Below are positions 8,362-17,503 of a stretch of 36,381 bases of DNA, one piece after another. This stretch comes from Phenylobacterium sp. Its GTDB lineage: Bacteria > Pseudomonadota > Alphaproteobacteria > Caulobacterales > Caulobacteraceae. The notes beneath the pieces were generated by a model. That model was not told where the DNA came from. It worked only from the letters and a program-made list of their open reading frames with translations, and made no database searches. Both the position numbers and the translations under genes were made by a program. The stretch's first letter is position 1, and every line of letters begins with the position of its first letter. The stretch covers positions 1-36,381 of the forward strand of contig NZ_JANINU010000136.1 of assembly GCF_024508875.1 (NCBI RefSeq), written 5' to 3'.

Positions 8362-8816
8362 GCCTGCTTCTCCCATCCGCGCGCCTGCTGCTTCCAGTAC
8401 GAGACCGGGAAGCCGCGCGCCTTCACAGCGCTCCACTGGGCCCGGGCGTTCCTGAGCTGGTCGTCGTCACCGCCGTCGAACAGCACGACGCAGCGCTTGA
8501 AGGCGTCCAGCTCGCCGGGCTCGGCCCCGTCCACCAGGAACAGGGCGTCGGCCGCGTTGGGGTTCTCGGTCCCGGTGGTCAGCAGGATCGGCTGGCGCGC
8601 CGCCCCCGCCTCGTCGGCGGGCGCGTGCGGCAGGAAGCTCTCGTCGCGATAGCTCCACAGCCAGCCGTCCAGGTGCTCGATGCGCTCGCCCACGGACGAG
8701 CGGACGATGGCCTTCCAGCCGCGCTGCAGCGTCTTCTCCAGCAGTTCCGGCAAGGCCTGGTCCAGCCCGGTGCGTTCCAGGTGGTAGAACCAGACCTCGC
8801 AGCGGCCTTCGGACAC
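8358..8816 (-). CDS. holC: DNA polymerase III chi subunit
   Basis: A 152-residue protein of the chi family. It has an N-terminal VWFYHLERTGLDQALPELL, the segment GWKAIVRSSVGERIEHLDGW, then LWSYRDESFLPHA, and later QPILLTTGTENPNAADALFLVDG and FKRCVVLFDGGDD. Chi links the clamp loader to single-stranded DNA-binding protein. The start is GTG (8816), one base after the pepA stop, with GAGGG six bases upstream inside pepA. The pepA-holC order is a common proteobacterial arrangement. The 3' end overlaps the I78 lipoprotein gene. Confidence 0.93.
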   Translation of the reverse strand: MSEGRCEVWFYHLERTGLDQALPELLEKTLQRGWKAIVRSSVGERIEHLDGWLWSYRDESFLPHAPADEAGAARQPILLTTGTENPNAADALFLVDGAEPGELDAFKRCVVLFDGGDDDQLRNARAQWSAVKARGFPVSYWKQQARGWEKQA

Positions 8817-8817
8817 G

Positions 8818-10266
8818 TCAGCCCTCGTACTGGTCCTGCACCATGCGGTTCAGCAGGCGGATGCCGAAGCCGGTGGCGCCGTCCGGGATGGTGGGGACCG
8901 TCGACGGCTTCTTCCAGGCCGTGCCGGCGATGTCGAGGTGAGCCCACGGCACGCCGTTGACGTACTTCTGCAGGAAGAGCGCAGCGGTCACCGAGCCGCC
9001 CGGCCGGCCGCCGGTGTTCTTCATGTCGGCGATCATGGAGTCGATCTGCTTGTTGTAGGCGTCGGGCAGCGGCATGCGCCACAGGCCCTCGCCCTCGGCC
9101 TTGGCGGCGTTCAGCAGGTTGCCGGCCAGGGTCTCGTCGTTGGCGTAGCAGCCGGCCAGGTCGTTGCCGATGGCGATGATGATCGCGCCGGTCAGGGTTG
9201 CCAGATCGACCATGAACTTGGGCTTGAAACGATCCTGGCAGTACCAGAGCGCGTCGGCCAGCACGAGGCGGCCCTCGGCGTCGGTGTTCACCACCTCGAT
9301 CGTCTGGCCCGACATCGACGTCAGGACGTCGCCCGGACGGTAGGCGTTGCCGTCGGGCATGTTCTCGACCAGGCCCAGGATGCCGACGGCGTTCACCTTG
9401 GCCTTGCGGCCGGCCAGCACGTGCATGAGACCGGCCACGGCGCCCGCGCCGCCCATGTCCCACTTCATGTCCTCCATGCCCTCGGCCGGCTTGATCGAGA
9501 TGCCGCCGGTGTCGAAGCAGACGCCCTTGCCCACGAAGGCGACCGGCTGGGCCGACTTGTCGTCCGCCCCGTTCCAGCGGATCACCACGAGCTGGCTCTC
9601 GCGGATGCTGCCCTGGCCCACGGCGAGCAGCGAACCCATGCCCAGCTTGGCCATCTCGGCCTCGCCGAGGATCTCGACCTCCAGGCCCAGGGTCTCCAGC
9701 GCCTTCACGCGCTTGGCGAATTCGGCCGGGTAGAGGACGTTCGGCGGCTCGGAGACGAGGTCGCGGGTGAAGCTGATCGCGTCGGCCAGGTCGGCCAGGG
9801 GCGCGAAGGCGGCGAGCGCGGCGTCCGCCTCGGCCGTGATGACCCGGGTCATCGCCACCGACGGCTTCTTATCCGCCGGTTCCTTGGTGCGATATTTGTC
9901 GAAGCGATAGGCCGCGAGGCGGACGCCCAGGGCGGCGTGGGCGGCCAGCTCGGCGCCGCCGGCGCCCTCCACCACCAGCGCCTCGAGGCCCGAGGCCTTC
10001 ACCGCGTTGTAGGCCGTGGCGGCCGCGTGCTCGGCGCCGATCGCGTCGAAGGCATCCCGCTTGCCGGCGCCCACCAGCACGAGGCGGGCGGCGTCCACGC
10101 CCTGCGGCGCCAGGATGTCGAGCGTCTGGCCCTTGCCGCCGGTGAAACGGCTGGCGGCGACCGCCTGGGCGACGGCGCCGTCGTGCGCCTCGCCCTCGAA
10201 GACGATGCGGGCCACCGCGGACTTGGCGGGGGCGGCCGCGCCGGGGGCGACGAATTCGATATCCAT
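8818..10266 (-). CDS. pepA: Leucyl aminopeptidase, M17 family
   Basis: A 482-residue cytosolic aminopeptidase. The catalytic C-terminal domain shows all metal and active-site motifs: VGKGVCFDTGGISIKP, MKWDMGGAGAV, and the M17 signature NTDAEGRL. These supply the two-zinc ligands and the catalytic Lys and Arg. It releases N-terminal residues, preferably leucine, from peptides as a hexamer. The N-terminal macro-like domain is present but slightly short compared with E. coli PepA. ATG 10266 has a strong purine-rich site (AGAGAG). It is divergent from lptF across 127 bases, and its own downstream partners are holC and the I78 lipoprotein. Confidence 0.96.
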   Translation of the reverse strand: MDIEFVAPGAAAPAKSAVARIVFEGEAHDGAVAQAVAASRFTGGKGQTLDILAPQGVDAARLVLVGAGKRDAFDAIGAEHAAATAYNAVKASGLEALVVEGAGGAELAAHAALGVRLAAYRFDKYRTKEPADKKPSVAMTRVITAEADAALAAFAPLADLADAISFTRDLVSEPPNVLYPAEFAKRVKALETLGLEVEILGEAEMAKLGMGSLLAVGQGSIRESQLVVIRWNGADDKSAQPVAFVGKGVCFDTGGISIKPAEGMEDMKWDMGGAGAVAGLMHVLAGRKAKVNAVGILGLVENMPDGNAYRPGDVLTSMSGQTIEVVNTDAEGRLVLADALWYCQDRFKPKFMVDLATLTGAIIIAIGNDLAGCYANDETLAGNLLNAAKAEGEGLWRMPLPDAYNKQIDSMIADMKNTGGRPGGSVTAALFLQKYVNGVPWAHLDIAGTAWKKPSTVPTIPDGATGFGIRLLNRMVQDQYEG

Positions 10267-10310
10267 CGGTACTCTCTCTGAAGGCTCGATCATGCGCGCC
10301 CACGGTCCAG

Positions 10311-10341
10311 TTGTGTGGCGCGGCGACGCATGGTTTAGAAC
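10311..10341 (+). promoter_or_regulatory. Candidate promoter of the lptFG unit
   Basis: TTGTGT (10311-10316) and TTTAGAAC (10334-10341) lie 17 bases apart in the pepA-lptF gap. The second box fits the alphaproteobacterial -10 form GCTANAWC moderately. This is by eye and unproved. Confidence 0.3.
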
Positions 10342-10393
10342 AGGTCCGCCGCCGGGGCGCGTCTAATTCTCCGGACTATCCGTTTTTCGCAAG

Positions 10394-11530
10394 ATGCGCC
10401 TGATCGACCGATATCTTCTTCGCCAGCTCCTGGGGCCGGTCGTCCTGGCGACCCTGGCGCTGACGGCGGTCGCCCTGCTTTCGCAGAGCCTGGCGGGCCT
10501 GGACCTGATCGTGAACCAGCGCCAGAGCGCGCTCGTGTTCCTGAAGGTGACGCTGCTCTACATGCCGCAGCTCATCAACCTGATCCTGCCGATCGCCGTC
10601 TTCGTGGCCGCGCTGGTCGCGCTGAACCGACTGCACACCGAGCAGGAGATCGTGGTCTGCTTCGCGGGCGGCATGAGCCGCTGGCGGGTGATCTCGCCGG
10701 CCATGCGGCTGGCCTGCACCATCGCCTTCCTGGCTCTGCTGATGAACATCTTCGTCCAGCCGCTGTGCTTCCGGGCGCTGCGCCAGGAGCTGTTCGAAGT
10801 GCGCACCGACCTGGCCGCGACGCTCGTCCGGGAGGGCGAGTTCACCGAGCCGGCCCCCGGCCTGACCGTCTATGCCCAGAGCGTCGACGGCCAGGGCAAC
10901 CTGCGCAACCTGTTCATCCACCAGATCAAGCCCGACGGCGGCACCACCACCTACACCGCCGAGAAGGGCCGCGTGGGCCGTGCGCAGGGCCGGCCGGTGC
11001 TGTTCATGACCAACGGCTCGAACCAGGAGTTCTCGGGCCGGGGCGTGCTGAACTACCTGACGTTCAACGAATACGTCTTCGACCTGGCGCCGCTGGCGAA
11101 CTCGGACGAGCTGATCCACTACAAGCCGTCCGACCGCTACCTGCACGAGCTGTTCTTCCCGGACCTGCAGCAGGACTGGGAGCGGCGGAACCGGCTGGAG
11201 CTGCTGGCCGAAGGCAACGCCCGCCTCGCCTCGCCGCTCTACAACATCGCGTTCATGGCGCTGGCGCTGGCCGCGATCATCGGCGGCGGCTTCTCGCGGC
11301 TCGGCTACGGGCGGCGGATCGTGGTGATCGGCGGCATCGCGGCCCTGGTCCGCCTGGCCGGGTTCCTGATCCAGTCGGCCTGCGAGGACAGCGCCTGGCT
11401 GAACATCGCCCAGTACGCCGTGCCCGTGCTGTGCATCTGGGGCGCCATGGCGGCGATCTTCCGCCAGAAGGTCAGCCGGCGCATCGACATCACCCGCCCC
11501 CGCGCGGCCCTGGCCGGAGCCAAGGCATGA
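10394..11530 (+). CDS. lptF: LPS export ABC transporter permease LptF
   Basis: A 378-residue inner-membrane permease. Two or three membrane helices follow the start (MRLIDRYLLRQLLGPVVLAT; QLINLILPIAVFVAALVAL). A periplasmic beta-jellyroll of ~150 residues comes next (GLTVYAQSVDGQGNLRNLFI, TTTYTAEKGRVG). C-terminal helices then begin at ASPLYNIAFMALALAA. With LptG and the LptB ATPase it extracts lipopolysaccharide from the inner membrane and feeds it to the LptC-LptA bridge. LptB is not in the window. The gene starts with a weak ribosome site 127 bases from divergent pepA and ends in an ATGA overlap with lptG. Confidence 0.95.
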   Translation: MRLIDRYLLRQLLGPVVLATLALTAVALLSQSLAGLDLIVNQRQSALVFLKVTLLYMPQLINLILPIAVFVAALVALNRLHTEQEIVVCFAGGMSRWRVISPAMRLACTIAFLALLMNIFVQPLCFRALRQELFEVRTDLAATLVREGEFTEPAPGLTVYAQSVDGQGNLRNLFIHQIKPDGGTTTYTAEKGRVGRAQGRPVLFMTNGSNQEFSGRGVLNYLTFNEYVFDLAPLANSDELIHYKPSDRYLHELFFPDLQQDWERRNRLELLAEGNARLASPLYNIAFMALALAAIIGGGFSRLGYGRRIVVIGGIAALVRLAGFLIQSACEDSAWLNIAQYAVPVLCIWGAMAAIFRQKVSRRIDITRPRAALAGAKA

Positions 11531-12630
11531 CGGGCGTCGGCCGCATCGAGCGCTACGTCGTCGGCTACCTGTTGCTGGGCGTGCTGACCTGGCTGGCGGT
11601 GATCTCCTCGGTGGTGATCCTGATCCAGTTCGTCGAGCTGACGGGCCAGGTGGGCACCCGCGCGGACGTGGGCGCCGACAGCATCCTGGGCCTGACGCTG
11701 CTGCGCGTGCCGTCGCTCATCCAGATCCTGCTGCCCTTCTGCTTCCTGTTCGGCGGCATCAGCGCCTTCGTCGGCCTGAACCGGCGCAGCGAGCTCGTCG
11801 CCATGCGCGCCGCCGGCATCTCGGCGTGGCGGTTCATCCTGCCCTCGGCGATCGCGGCCTTCGTCCTGGGCGTGGTGGCCGTGGGCGCCGTCAACCCGTT
11901 GGCCGCGATGCTGAACGCCCGCTTCGAGGCGGAACGCGCCCGGATGATGGCGAACTACCTGGGCAACCGACCCGAAGACATCTGGCTGCGCCAGGGGGAC
12001 GACACCAGCCAGATCGTCATCCACGCCAAGGCGCGCGACACACGGCGCGGCGCGGTCAGCCTGCGCGGCGTCTCGCTGTTCATCTACGAGAAGAACGACG
12101 CCGGCACGCCGGTCTTCCGCCGGCGGCTGGAGGCCGGCGAGGCCACCCTGATGCCCGGCTTCTGGCGGCTGAAGGACGTGCGCGAGGCCACCGCGGGCGA
12201 CTCGTCGATCCGCTCGGACAGCCTGTCCATCCGCTCGACCCTCGACTCGGAGGCGGCCATGGAGAGCCTGGCCTCGCCCGAGGCGATCGCGTTCTGGCGC
12301 CTGCCCAAGGCGATCGAGCTGACCGAACAGGCCGGCTTCTCGGCCTCGGGCTACCGGCTGCGGCTGCACCAGTTGCTGGCGACGCCGCTGCTGTTCGCGG
12401 CCATGTCGATCCTGGCGGCCGCCTTCTCGCTGCGGCTGGCCCGCCTCGGCGGGCTGGCGGGCCTCGCCGGCGCGGGCGTGGCGCTGGGCTTCGTGATGTT
12501 CTTCTTCAACCAGTTCGCCGGCGCCCTGGCCAAGGCCGACATCATCCCGCTGTTCGCCGCCGCCTGGGCGCCCGCGGTCGTCGCGCTGCTCGCTGGCGTG
12601 ACGCTGCTTTGCTACACCGAGGACGGTTGA
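11527..12630 (+). CDS. lptG: LPS export ABC transporter permease LptG
   Basis: A 367-residue partner of LptF with the same plan: N-terminal helices (ERYVVGYLLLGVLTWLAVIS), the cytoplasmic coupling segment LNRRSELVAMRAAGISAWR that contacts LptB, a periplasmic beta domain (IWLRQGDDTSQIVIHA, RRGAVSLRGVSLFIY), and C-terminal helices (LHQLLATPLLFAAMSILAAA). It is the second half of the LPS extractor. Its ATG overlaps the lptF stop by four bases, so the two subunits are likely made in equal amounts. The next gene, lptD, is the outer-membrane end of the same pathway. Confidence 0.96.
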   Translation: MTGVGRIERYVVGYLLLGVLTWLAVISSVVILIQFVELTGQVGTRADVGADSILGLTLLRVPSLIQILLPFCFLFGGISAFVGLNRRSELVAMRAAGISAWRFILPSAIAAFVLGVVAVGAVNPLAAMLNARFEAERARMMANYLGNRPEDIWLRQGDDTSQIVIHAKARDTRRGAVSLRGVSLFIYEKNDAGTPVFRRRLEAGEATLMPGFWRLKDVREATAGDSSIRSDSLSIRSTLDSEAAMESLASPEAIAFWRLPKAIELTEQAGFSASGYRLRLHQLLATPLLFAAMSILAAAFSLRLARLGGLAGLAGAGVALGFVMFFFNQFAGALAKADIIPLFAAAWAPAVVALLAGVTLLCYTEDG

Positions 12631-12644
12631 ATCGGCTCGCCACT

Positions 12645-12666
12645 TTTGGCGCGCCGTTGCGCCAAA
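12645..12666 (+). promoter_or_regulatory. Hairpin between lptG and lptD
   Basis: A perfect 8-bp inverted repeat, TTTGGCGC and GCGCCAAA around a six-base loop, starts 14 bases after the lptG stop. There is no T-run after it, so it may be an attenuator, mRNA 3' protector or protein site rather than a full terminator. The remaining gap to lptD is about 100 bases and may hold a second promoter. Confidence 0.45.
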
Positions 12667-12764
12667 CCGGTTTCCACTTCGTCGGGATGCGGTATGCATC
12701 GCAGGCCTGACACAATACACGCCGCCGGCGCGGGGTTACGCGCCAGAGGGGAACGAGAGGGTTG

Positions 12765-15098
12765 ATGAGTCCGCGCCGGCGTACGCCGCGAACCGCAGGC
12801 AAGCGCGCCCTCCTGGCGGGCGCCGCGATCGCCTTCCTGTGGACCGTCCCGGGTCATGCCCAGACCCCTGCCGCCAAGCCGCCAAGCGCGGACGGGCTGC
12901 AGAAGGACGAGATGTACATGGAGGCCGACGAGGTCGTCCGGAACGACGACCAGGGCGTCACCACGGCCAACGGCAACATCGAGGTCCGCTACAACGGCCG
13001 CACGCTGCGGGCCGACAGGCTGGTCTACGACGACAAGTCGGGGGTGATCCGCGGCTACGGCCACATCGTCATCATCAACGACGACGGCTCGTTCGAATAC
13101 GCCGACGAGCTCGTCCTCGACGACGAGATGCGCGCCGGCGTGGCGCTCGGCTTCTCGGCGCGCCTGCAGGACAACGTCAAGATCGCCGCGGCCAGCGCCG
13201 CCAAGCGCAACGAGGACGTCGAAGAGCTCAACAAGGCGATCTACACGCCCTGCGAGATCTGCGCGAAGGATGGCTCGCCGCGTACGCCCACCTGGTCGAT
13301 CGCCGCCGAGCGCGTGGTGCGCGATAAGAAGCGCCGGATCGTCTACTACCGCAACGCGCGTTTCCGCCTGTTCGGGGTTTCCGTGGCCTATCTGCCGGTG
13401 TTCTGGCACGCCGACCCGGCGGCCGACCGCACGTCGGGCTTCCTGGTGCCCAAGGCCTCGGTCTCGGACCGCCGGGGCGTGTCTTACGAGCAGCCCTACT
13501 ACTGGGCGTTCTCGAAGTCGGCCGACCTGATCGTCAGCCCGCAGATCAACTCGAAGATCGCCCCGTTCTTGAACGGCGAGGTGCGCAAGCGCTTCTATTC
13601 CGGCGAGGTCGACGTCCGCTTCGGCTACACCCACGCCCGCGACTTCGACGGCAAGGGCAACGAGATCGCCGGCACCAGCACCGACCGCAGCTACATCCTG
13701 GGCCGCGGCGCCTTCCAGATCGACGACAAGTGGCTGTGGGGCTTCACCGCCGAGCGCTCGTCCGACGACCTGATCTTCGACAAGTACGAGATCGGCAAGG
13801 TCTACGTCAGCCGCGGGCCCTACGTGGCCGACGACCGGCGGCTGATCTCGCAGCTCTACGCGATCCGCCAGGACGACCGCTCGTACTTCTCGGTGGCGGC
13901 GATGAGCATCCAGGGCCTGCGCCCCAGCGCCGTCGATCCGGTGACCGGGTTCGCGAAGGGCGAGAACGACCGCGTCTTCCCGGTCATCGGCCCGCTGATC
14001 GAAGGCCACTACGAGCCGGCCCCGAACGTGCTGGGCGGCCGCCTGCGGGTGCACACCAGCGCCGTGGTCCTGAGCCGCGAGCAGTCGCAGACCGACCTGA
14101 CCCAGCGCCTGCCCGGCCTGGACAGCGCCCGGGCCACGGGCGAGGTGGACTGGCGGCGGACCTTCACGTCCACGGGCGGCCTGCGGTTCGAGCCGTTCGT
14201 GAACCTGCGCGCCGACGCCTATCGACTGGACGACATCCTCACCGGCGTCGGTTCGTCGACGCGCAGCGACAACATGACCCGCGGCCTCGCCACCGGCGGC
14301 GTGGACATCAGCTATCCGTTCTTCAAACGGACCAAGGACGCCTCCATCATCCTGGAGCCGGTGGTCCAGGTGGCCGCCTCGCCCGACGCCAAGCAGGTCG
14401 TCATCGGCCGCAACGCCACGACCGGCGAGAAGGTCTACCTGAACGAGGACAGCGTCGCGTTCGAGTTCGACGAGACCACGCTGTTCCGGCCCAACAAGTT
14501 CCCGGGCTACGACCTCTACGAGGACGGCGTGCGGGTGAACATGGCCGGCCGCGCCACGGTGATGTGGGACGACGGCCGCCGCGCCAACTTCCTGCTGGGC
14601 CGCAGCTTCCGAGCGGACGAGAACGACGTCTTCACCGACCGTTCTGGCCTGCGCACCAAGGCGTCGGACTGGATCGTCGCGGCCGACGCCCAGCCGATGC
14701 GCGGCGTCTCGATGTTCGCCCGGGCGCGGCTCGACAACTCCAGCCTCGACATCCACCGCCTCGAGGCCGGGGCCAACGTCTACAACAAGCACGGCAACGG
14801 CTTCGTCCGCTACCTGACCGACGACTTCGACATCAACGGGGTGAAGCGCGAGAACCTCGACCTGGGCGGCGAGATCTACCTCGGCAAGAACTACGGCGTC
14901 AGCTTCTACGGCAACCGCGACCTGAACCAGGATTCCTGGGTCATCCGCGACGTTGGGGTGTTCTACCGGGACGACTGCCTGCGGGTGGATGTGATCTATC
15001 GCCGCGAAGACACGATCGTCGGTCGACTGCTGCCCAGCGAGTCCGTATCTGTCCGCCTAACGCTCGCCACATTGGGCGGCTCATTCAATGGCCGCTAG
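12765..15098 (+). CDS. lptD: LPS-assembly protein LptD
   Basis: A 777-residue outer-membrane protein with a signal peptide ending GHAQ. It has an N-terminal OstA/LptA-like jellyroll (about 45-150; MYMEADEVVRNDDQGVTTAN, NIEVRYNGRTLRADRLVYDD), then a long beta-barrel. LptD with LptE places lipopolysaccharide in the outer leaflet. Only three cysteines are present: CEIC (about 163 and 166) and DDC (about 738). E. coli uses four, so the disulfide pattern must differ. ATG 12765 has GAGAGG upstream. It sits between lptG and surA; SurA is the periplasmic chaperone that LptD needs for assembly. Confidence 0.96.
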   Translation: MSPRRRTPRTAGKRALLAGAAIAFLWTVPGHAQTPAAKPPSADGLQKDEMYMEADEVVRNDDQGVTTANGNIEVRYNGRTLRADRLVYDDKSGVIRGYGHIVIINDDGSFEYADELVLDDEMRAGVALGFSARLQDNVKIAAASAAKRNEDVEELNKAIYTPCEICAKDGSPRTPTWSIAAERVVRDKKRRIVYYRNARFRLFGVSVAYLPVFWHADPAADRTSGFLVPKASVSDRRGVSYEQPYYWAFSKSADLIVSPQINSKIAPFLNGEVRKRFYSGEVDVRFGYTHARDFDGKGNEIAGTSTDRSYILGRGAFQIDDKWLWGFTAERSSDDLIFDKYEIGKVYVSRGPYVADDRRLISQLYAIRQDDRSYFSVAAMSIQGLRPSAVDPVTGFAKGENDRVFPVIGPLIEGHYEPAPNVLGGRLRVHTSAVVLSREQSQTDLTQRLPGLDSARATGEVDWRRTFTSTGGLRFEPFVNLRADAYRLDDILTGVGSSTRSDNMTRGLATGGVDISYPFFKRTKDASIILEPVVQVAASPDAKQVVIGRNATTGEKVYLNEDSVAFEFDETTLFRPNKFPGYDLYEDGVRVNMAGRATVMWDDGRRANFLLGRSFRADENDVFTDRSGLRTKASDWIVAADAQPMRGVSMFARARLDNSSLDIHRLEAGANVYNKHGNGFVRYLTDDFDINGVKRENLDLGGEIYLGKNYGVSFYGNRDLNQDSWVIRDVGVFYRDDCLRVDVIYRREDTIVGRLLPSESVSVRLTLATLGGSFNGR

Positions 15099-15140
15099 CA
15101 TGGCGACGAACGTGCGCCCTACTCAGGAAGTCTCTGCTCC

Positions 15141-16502
15141 ATGATGCGTTATCTGACCGGTCCCACTGCGCGGAGCGCGGCGTTCGCCTGCGCCCTGGCC
15201 GCCGTGACCGTTGCGCCCCAGGCCGTGGCGCAGCAGCCGGGAAGTGAAGCGGTCGGCACCGCGCCGGCCGAGTCGGAAGCCCCGGCCGCGCCCCGCGCGC
15301 CGGCCGGCCTGTCCGAATCCGTCGCCGCGGTGGTGAACGACGACATCATCTCCACCTACGACCTGGCGCAGCGCATGCGCCTGCTGATCGCCACCTCGGG
15401 CGTGCAGCCGACGCAGGAGAACCTGCAGCAGTTCCAGCGCGAGGCCCTGGTCTCCCTGGTCGACGAGCACCTGCAGTTCCAGGAGCTGCGGCGCGTCGAG
15501 AAGGAACAGAAGATCGAGATCCTGGCCGACGACGCCGAGGTGAACGAAGAGATCGCCGGCATGGCGCAGGGCAACAACATGCAGGCCGAGCAGTTCCTGG
15601 CCTTCCTGTCCTCGCGCGGCATCGGGGTCGACACCCTGAAGCAGCAGATCCGCGCCCAGATCAGCTGGAGCCGCTGGATCCAGGGTCGCTACGGCTCGCG
15701 CCTGCGCGTCGGCGACGACCAGATCGCGGCGACCCAGGCGCTGCTCGCCGCCCAGGCCAGCAAGCCGCAGTACAACATCGGCGAGGTGCTGATCGACGCC
15801 AACCGCGTCGGCGGGATGCCGCAGGCGATGGCCGGCGCCCAGCAGCTCGTGGCCCAGATGCAGCAGGGGGCGCCCTTCCCGGCCGTCGCCCGCCAGTTCT
15901 CGGCCCTGCCCACCGCGGCCAACGGCGGCGACGCCGGCTGGGTGAGCCCGGGCGAGGTGCCGCCGGAAGTCCAGGCGGTGCTGGAGCAGATGCGCCCGGG
16001 CCAGCTCAGCCAGCCGATCCCGGTGAAGGACGGCGTCTATATCCTCTACCTGCGCGACAAGCGGGCCGGCGGCGACTCGACCATGGTCAGCCTGAAGCAG
16101 GTGGCCATCGGCCTGGCCCAGGGCGCCAGCGCCGAGGACGAGGCCGCCGCGCGCGCGAAGCTCGCGGCGCTGAAGCCGCAGATCAAGGACTGCGCCAGCC
16201 TGGAGGCGACCGCAGCCAAGACCCAGGGCGTCATCGCCGGCGACCTCGGCGAGGCCGAGCTCAGCGACCTGGCGCCCCAGTTCCGGGAGGCGGCCGAGAA
16301 GCTGCAGGTGAACCAGGTCTCGGACCCGATCCGCACCGGCGCGGGCATGCACCTGATCGCCGTCTGCGGCCGTCACTCGGCGGGCGGCGCCCAGGCCGAC
16401 AAGGAACAGATCGAGCGCCGCCTGCGCGGCCAGCAGCTCAGCATGATCGCCCGGCGCTACATGCGCGATCTGCGCAACTCGGCGACCATCGAAACGAAGT
16501 GA
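15141..16502 (+). CDS. surA: SurA-type periplasmic peptidyl-prolyl isomerase and chaperone
   Basis: A 453-residue protein with signal peptide (cleavage likely after AVAQ), a Pro/Ala linker, then the SurA N-terminal domain (ESVAAVVNDDIISTYDLAQRM; ALVSLVDEHLQFQE). A parvulin domain follows (AQYNIGEVL-like strand, then FPAVARQFSALPTAANGGDAG, DGVYILYLRDKR), and a degenerate second parvulin-like part closes the protein. It escorts unfolded outer-membrane proteins, LptD above all, through the periplasm. It starts 42 bases after lptD and its stop overlaps the pdxA GTG. The classical order with pdxA and rsmA supports the assignment. Confidence 0.94.
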   Translation: MMRYLTGPTARSAAFACALAAVTVAPQAVAQQPGSEAVGTAPAESEAPAAPRAPAGLSESVAAVVNDDIISTYDLAQRMRLLIATSGVQPTQENLQQFQREALVSLVDEHLQFQELRRVEKEQKIEILADDAEVNEEIAGMAQGNNMQAEQFLAFLSSRGIGVDTLKQQIRAQISWSRWIQGRYGSRLRVGDDQIAATQALLAAQASKPQYNIGEVLIDANRVGGMPQAMAGAQQLVAQMQQGAPFPAVARQFSALPTAANGGDAGWVSPGEVPPEVQAVLEQMRPGQLSQPIPVKDGVYILYLRDKRAGGDSTMVSLKQVAIGLAQGASAEDEAAARAKLAALKPQIKDCASLEATAAKTQGVIAGDLGEAELSDLAPQFREAAEKLQVNQVSDPIRTGAGMHLIAVCGRHSAGGAQADKEQIERRLRGQQLSMIARRYMRDLRNSATIETK

Positions 16503-17503
16503 GGACGGGTCCGCTCGCGCTCACTCTCGGCGATCCGGCCGGCGTCGGACCGGAGATCGTCGTCAAGGCCTGGCGGGCGCTGAAGGACCAGGGACCGGCG
16601 TTCTTCGTCGTCGGCGACGCCCAGGCCGTGGCCTCGGCTCCCACGTCCAGCGCGGCGCTCGTGCGCCCCATCTCCTCGCCCGACGAAGCCGAGGCGGCGT
16701 TCGCGGACGCGATTCCCGTGCTCGACCTGCCCCTGCGGGGCCCGGTCGTCGCCGGCCAGCCCAGCCCGGCCGCCGCGCCGGCAATCATCCAGTGGATCGA
16801 GACCGCCGTCGGCCTCGCGCTGTCGAAGACCGTGTCGGGCGTCGTCACCGCCCCGATCGCCAAGGCGCCGCTCTACGAGGCCGGCTTCAAGTTCCCCGGC
16901 CACACAGAGTTCCTCGGCGAGCTGACGGCGGCCACCCGCTACGACGGCGCGCGCGGGCCGATCATGATGCTGACTGCCGCCGACCTGCGGGTGACGCTGG
17001 TGACGGTCCACGAACCGCTGGCCAGGGTCGCGGGCAAGCTCGATATCCACGGGGTGGTCAATGCCGGCCTCGTCACGGCCCAGGCCCTGCGGCGCGACTT
17101 CGGCATCGCCAGCCCCCGCCTGGCGGTCGCCGGCCTCAACCCGCACGCCGGGGAGAGCGGATCCATCGGCCGGGAAGAGGTGGAGATCGTCGAGCCGGCC
17201 GTCCGGGCGCTGCGCGATTTGGGCGTCGACGCCAAGGGCCCCTACCCCTCCGACACCTTGTTCCACGCCGAGGCGCGGGCCGGCTACGACGCGGCGCTGT
17301 GCCTCTACCACGACCAGGCGCTGATCCCGATCAAGATGCTGGACTTCTGGGGCGGCGTGAACGTGACCCTGGGCCTGCCGATCGTGCGCACCTCGCCCGA
17401 CCACGGCACCGCCTTCGACATCGCTGGACGCGGGATCGCCCGCCCCGACAGCCTGATCGCCGCGATCCGCCTCGCCGACCAGATCGCGAAGACGCGCGGA
17501 TGA
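16499..17503 (+). CDS. pdxA: 4-hydroxythreonine-4-phosphate dehydrogenase
   Basis: A 334-residue enzyme of pyridoxal 5'-phosphate synthesis (DXP-dependent route), oxidising 4-phosphohydroxy-L-threonine before PdxJ condensation. Family motifs are GDPAGVGPEIVVKAW at the N-terminus, VTAPIAKAPLYEAGF, GHTEFLGEL (metal-binding His), HEPLARV, AGLNPHAGESG and YHDQALIPIKM. The start is GTG, overlapping the surA TGA as GTGA. This fits the tight coupling, although no strong ribosome site is seen. The stop overlaps rsmA as ATGA. The link with surA and rsmA is a conserved cluster, not a shared pathway. Confidence 0.96.
   Translation: MRTGPLALTLGDPAGVGPEIVVKAWRALKDQGPAFFVVGDAQAVASAPTSSAALVRPISSPDEAEAAFADAIPVLDLPLRGPVVAGQPSPAAAPAIIQWIETAVGLALSKTVSGVVTAPIAKAPLYEAGFKFPGHTEFLGELTAATRYDGARGPIMMLTAADLRVTLVTVHEPLARVAGKLDIHGVVNAGLVTAQALRRDFGIASPRLAVAGLNPHAGESGSIGREEVEIVEPAVRALRDLGVDAKGPYPSDTLFHAEARAGYDAALCLYHDQALIPIKMLDFWGGVNVTLGLPIVRTSPDHGTAFDIAGRGIARPDSLIAAIRLADQIAKTRG

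Noticed and set aside
10765..12630. Plus-strand frame reading into lptG from upstream (about 620 codons)
   Set aside because: The first ~250 codons are the wrong frame of lptF; only the part from 11527 is LptG. The ATGA overlap explains the boundary.
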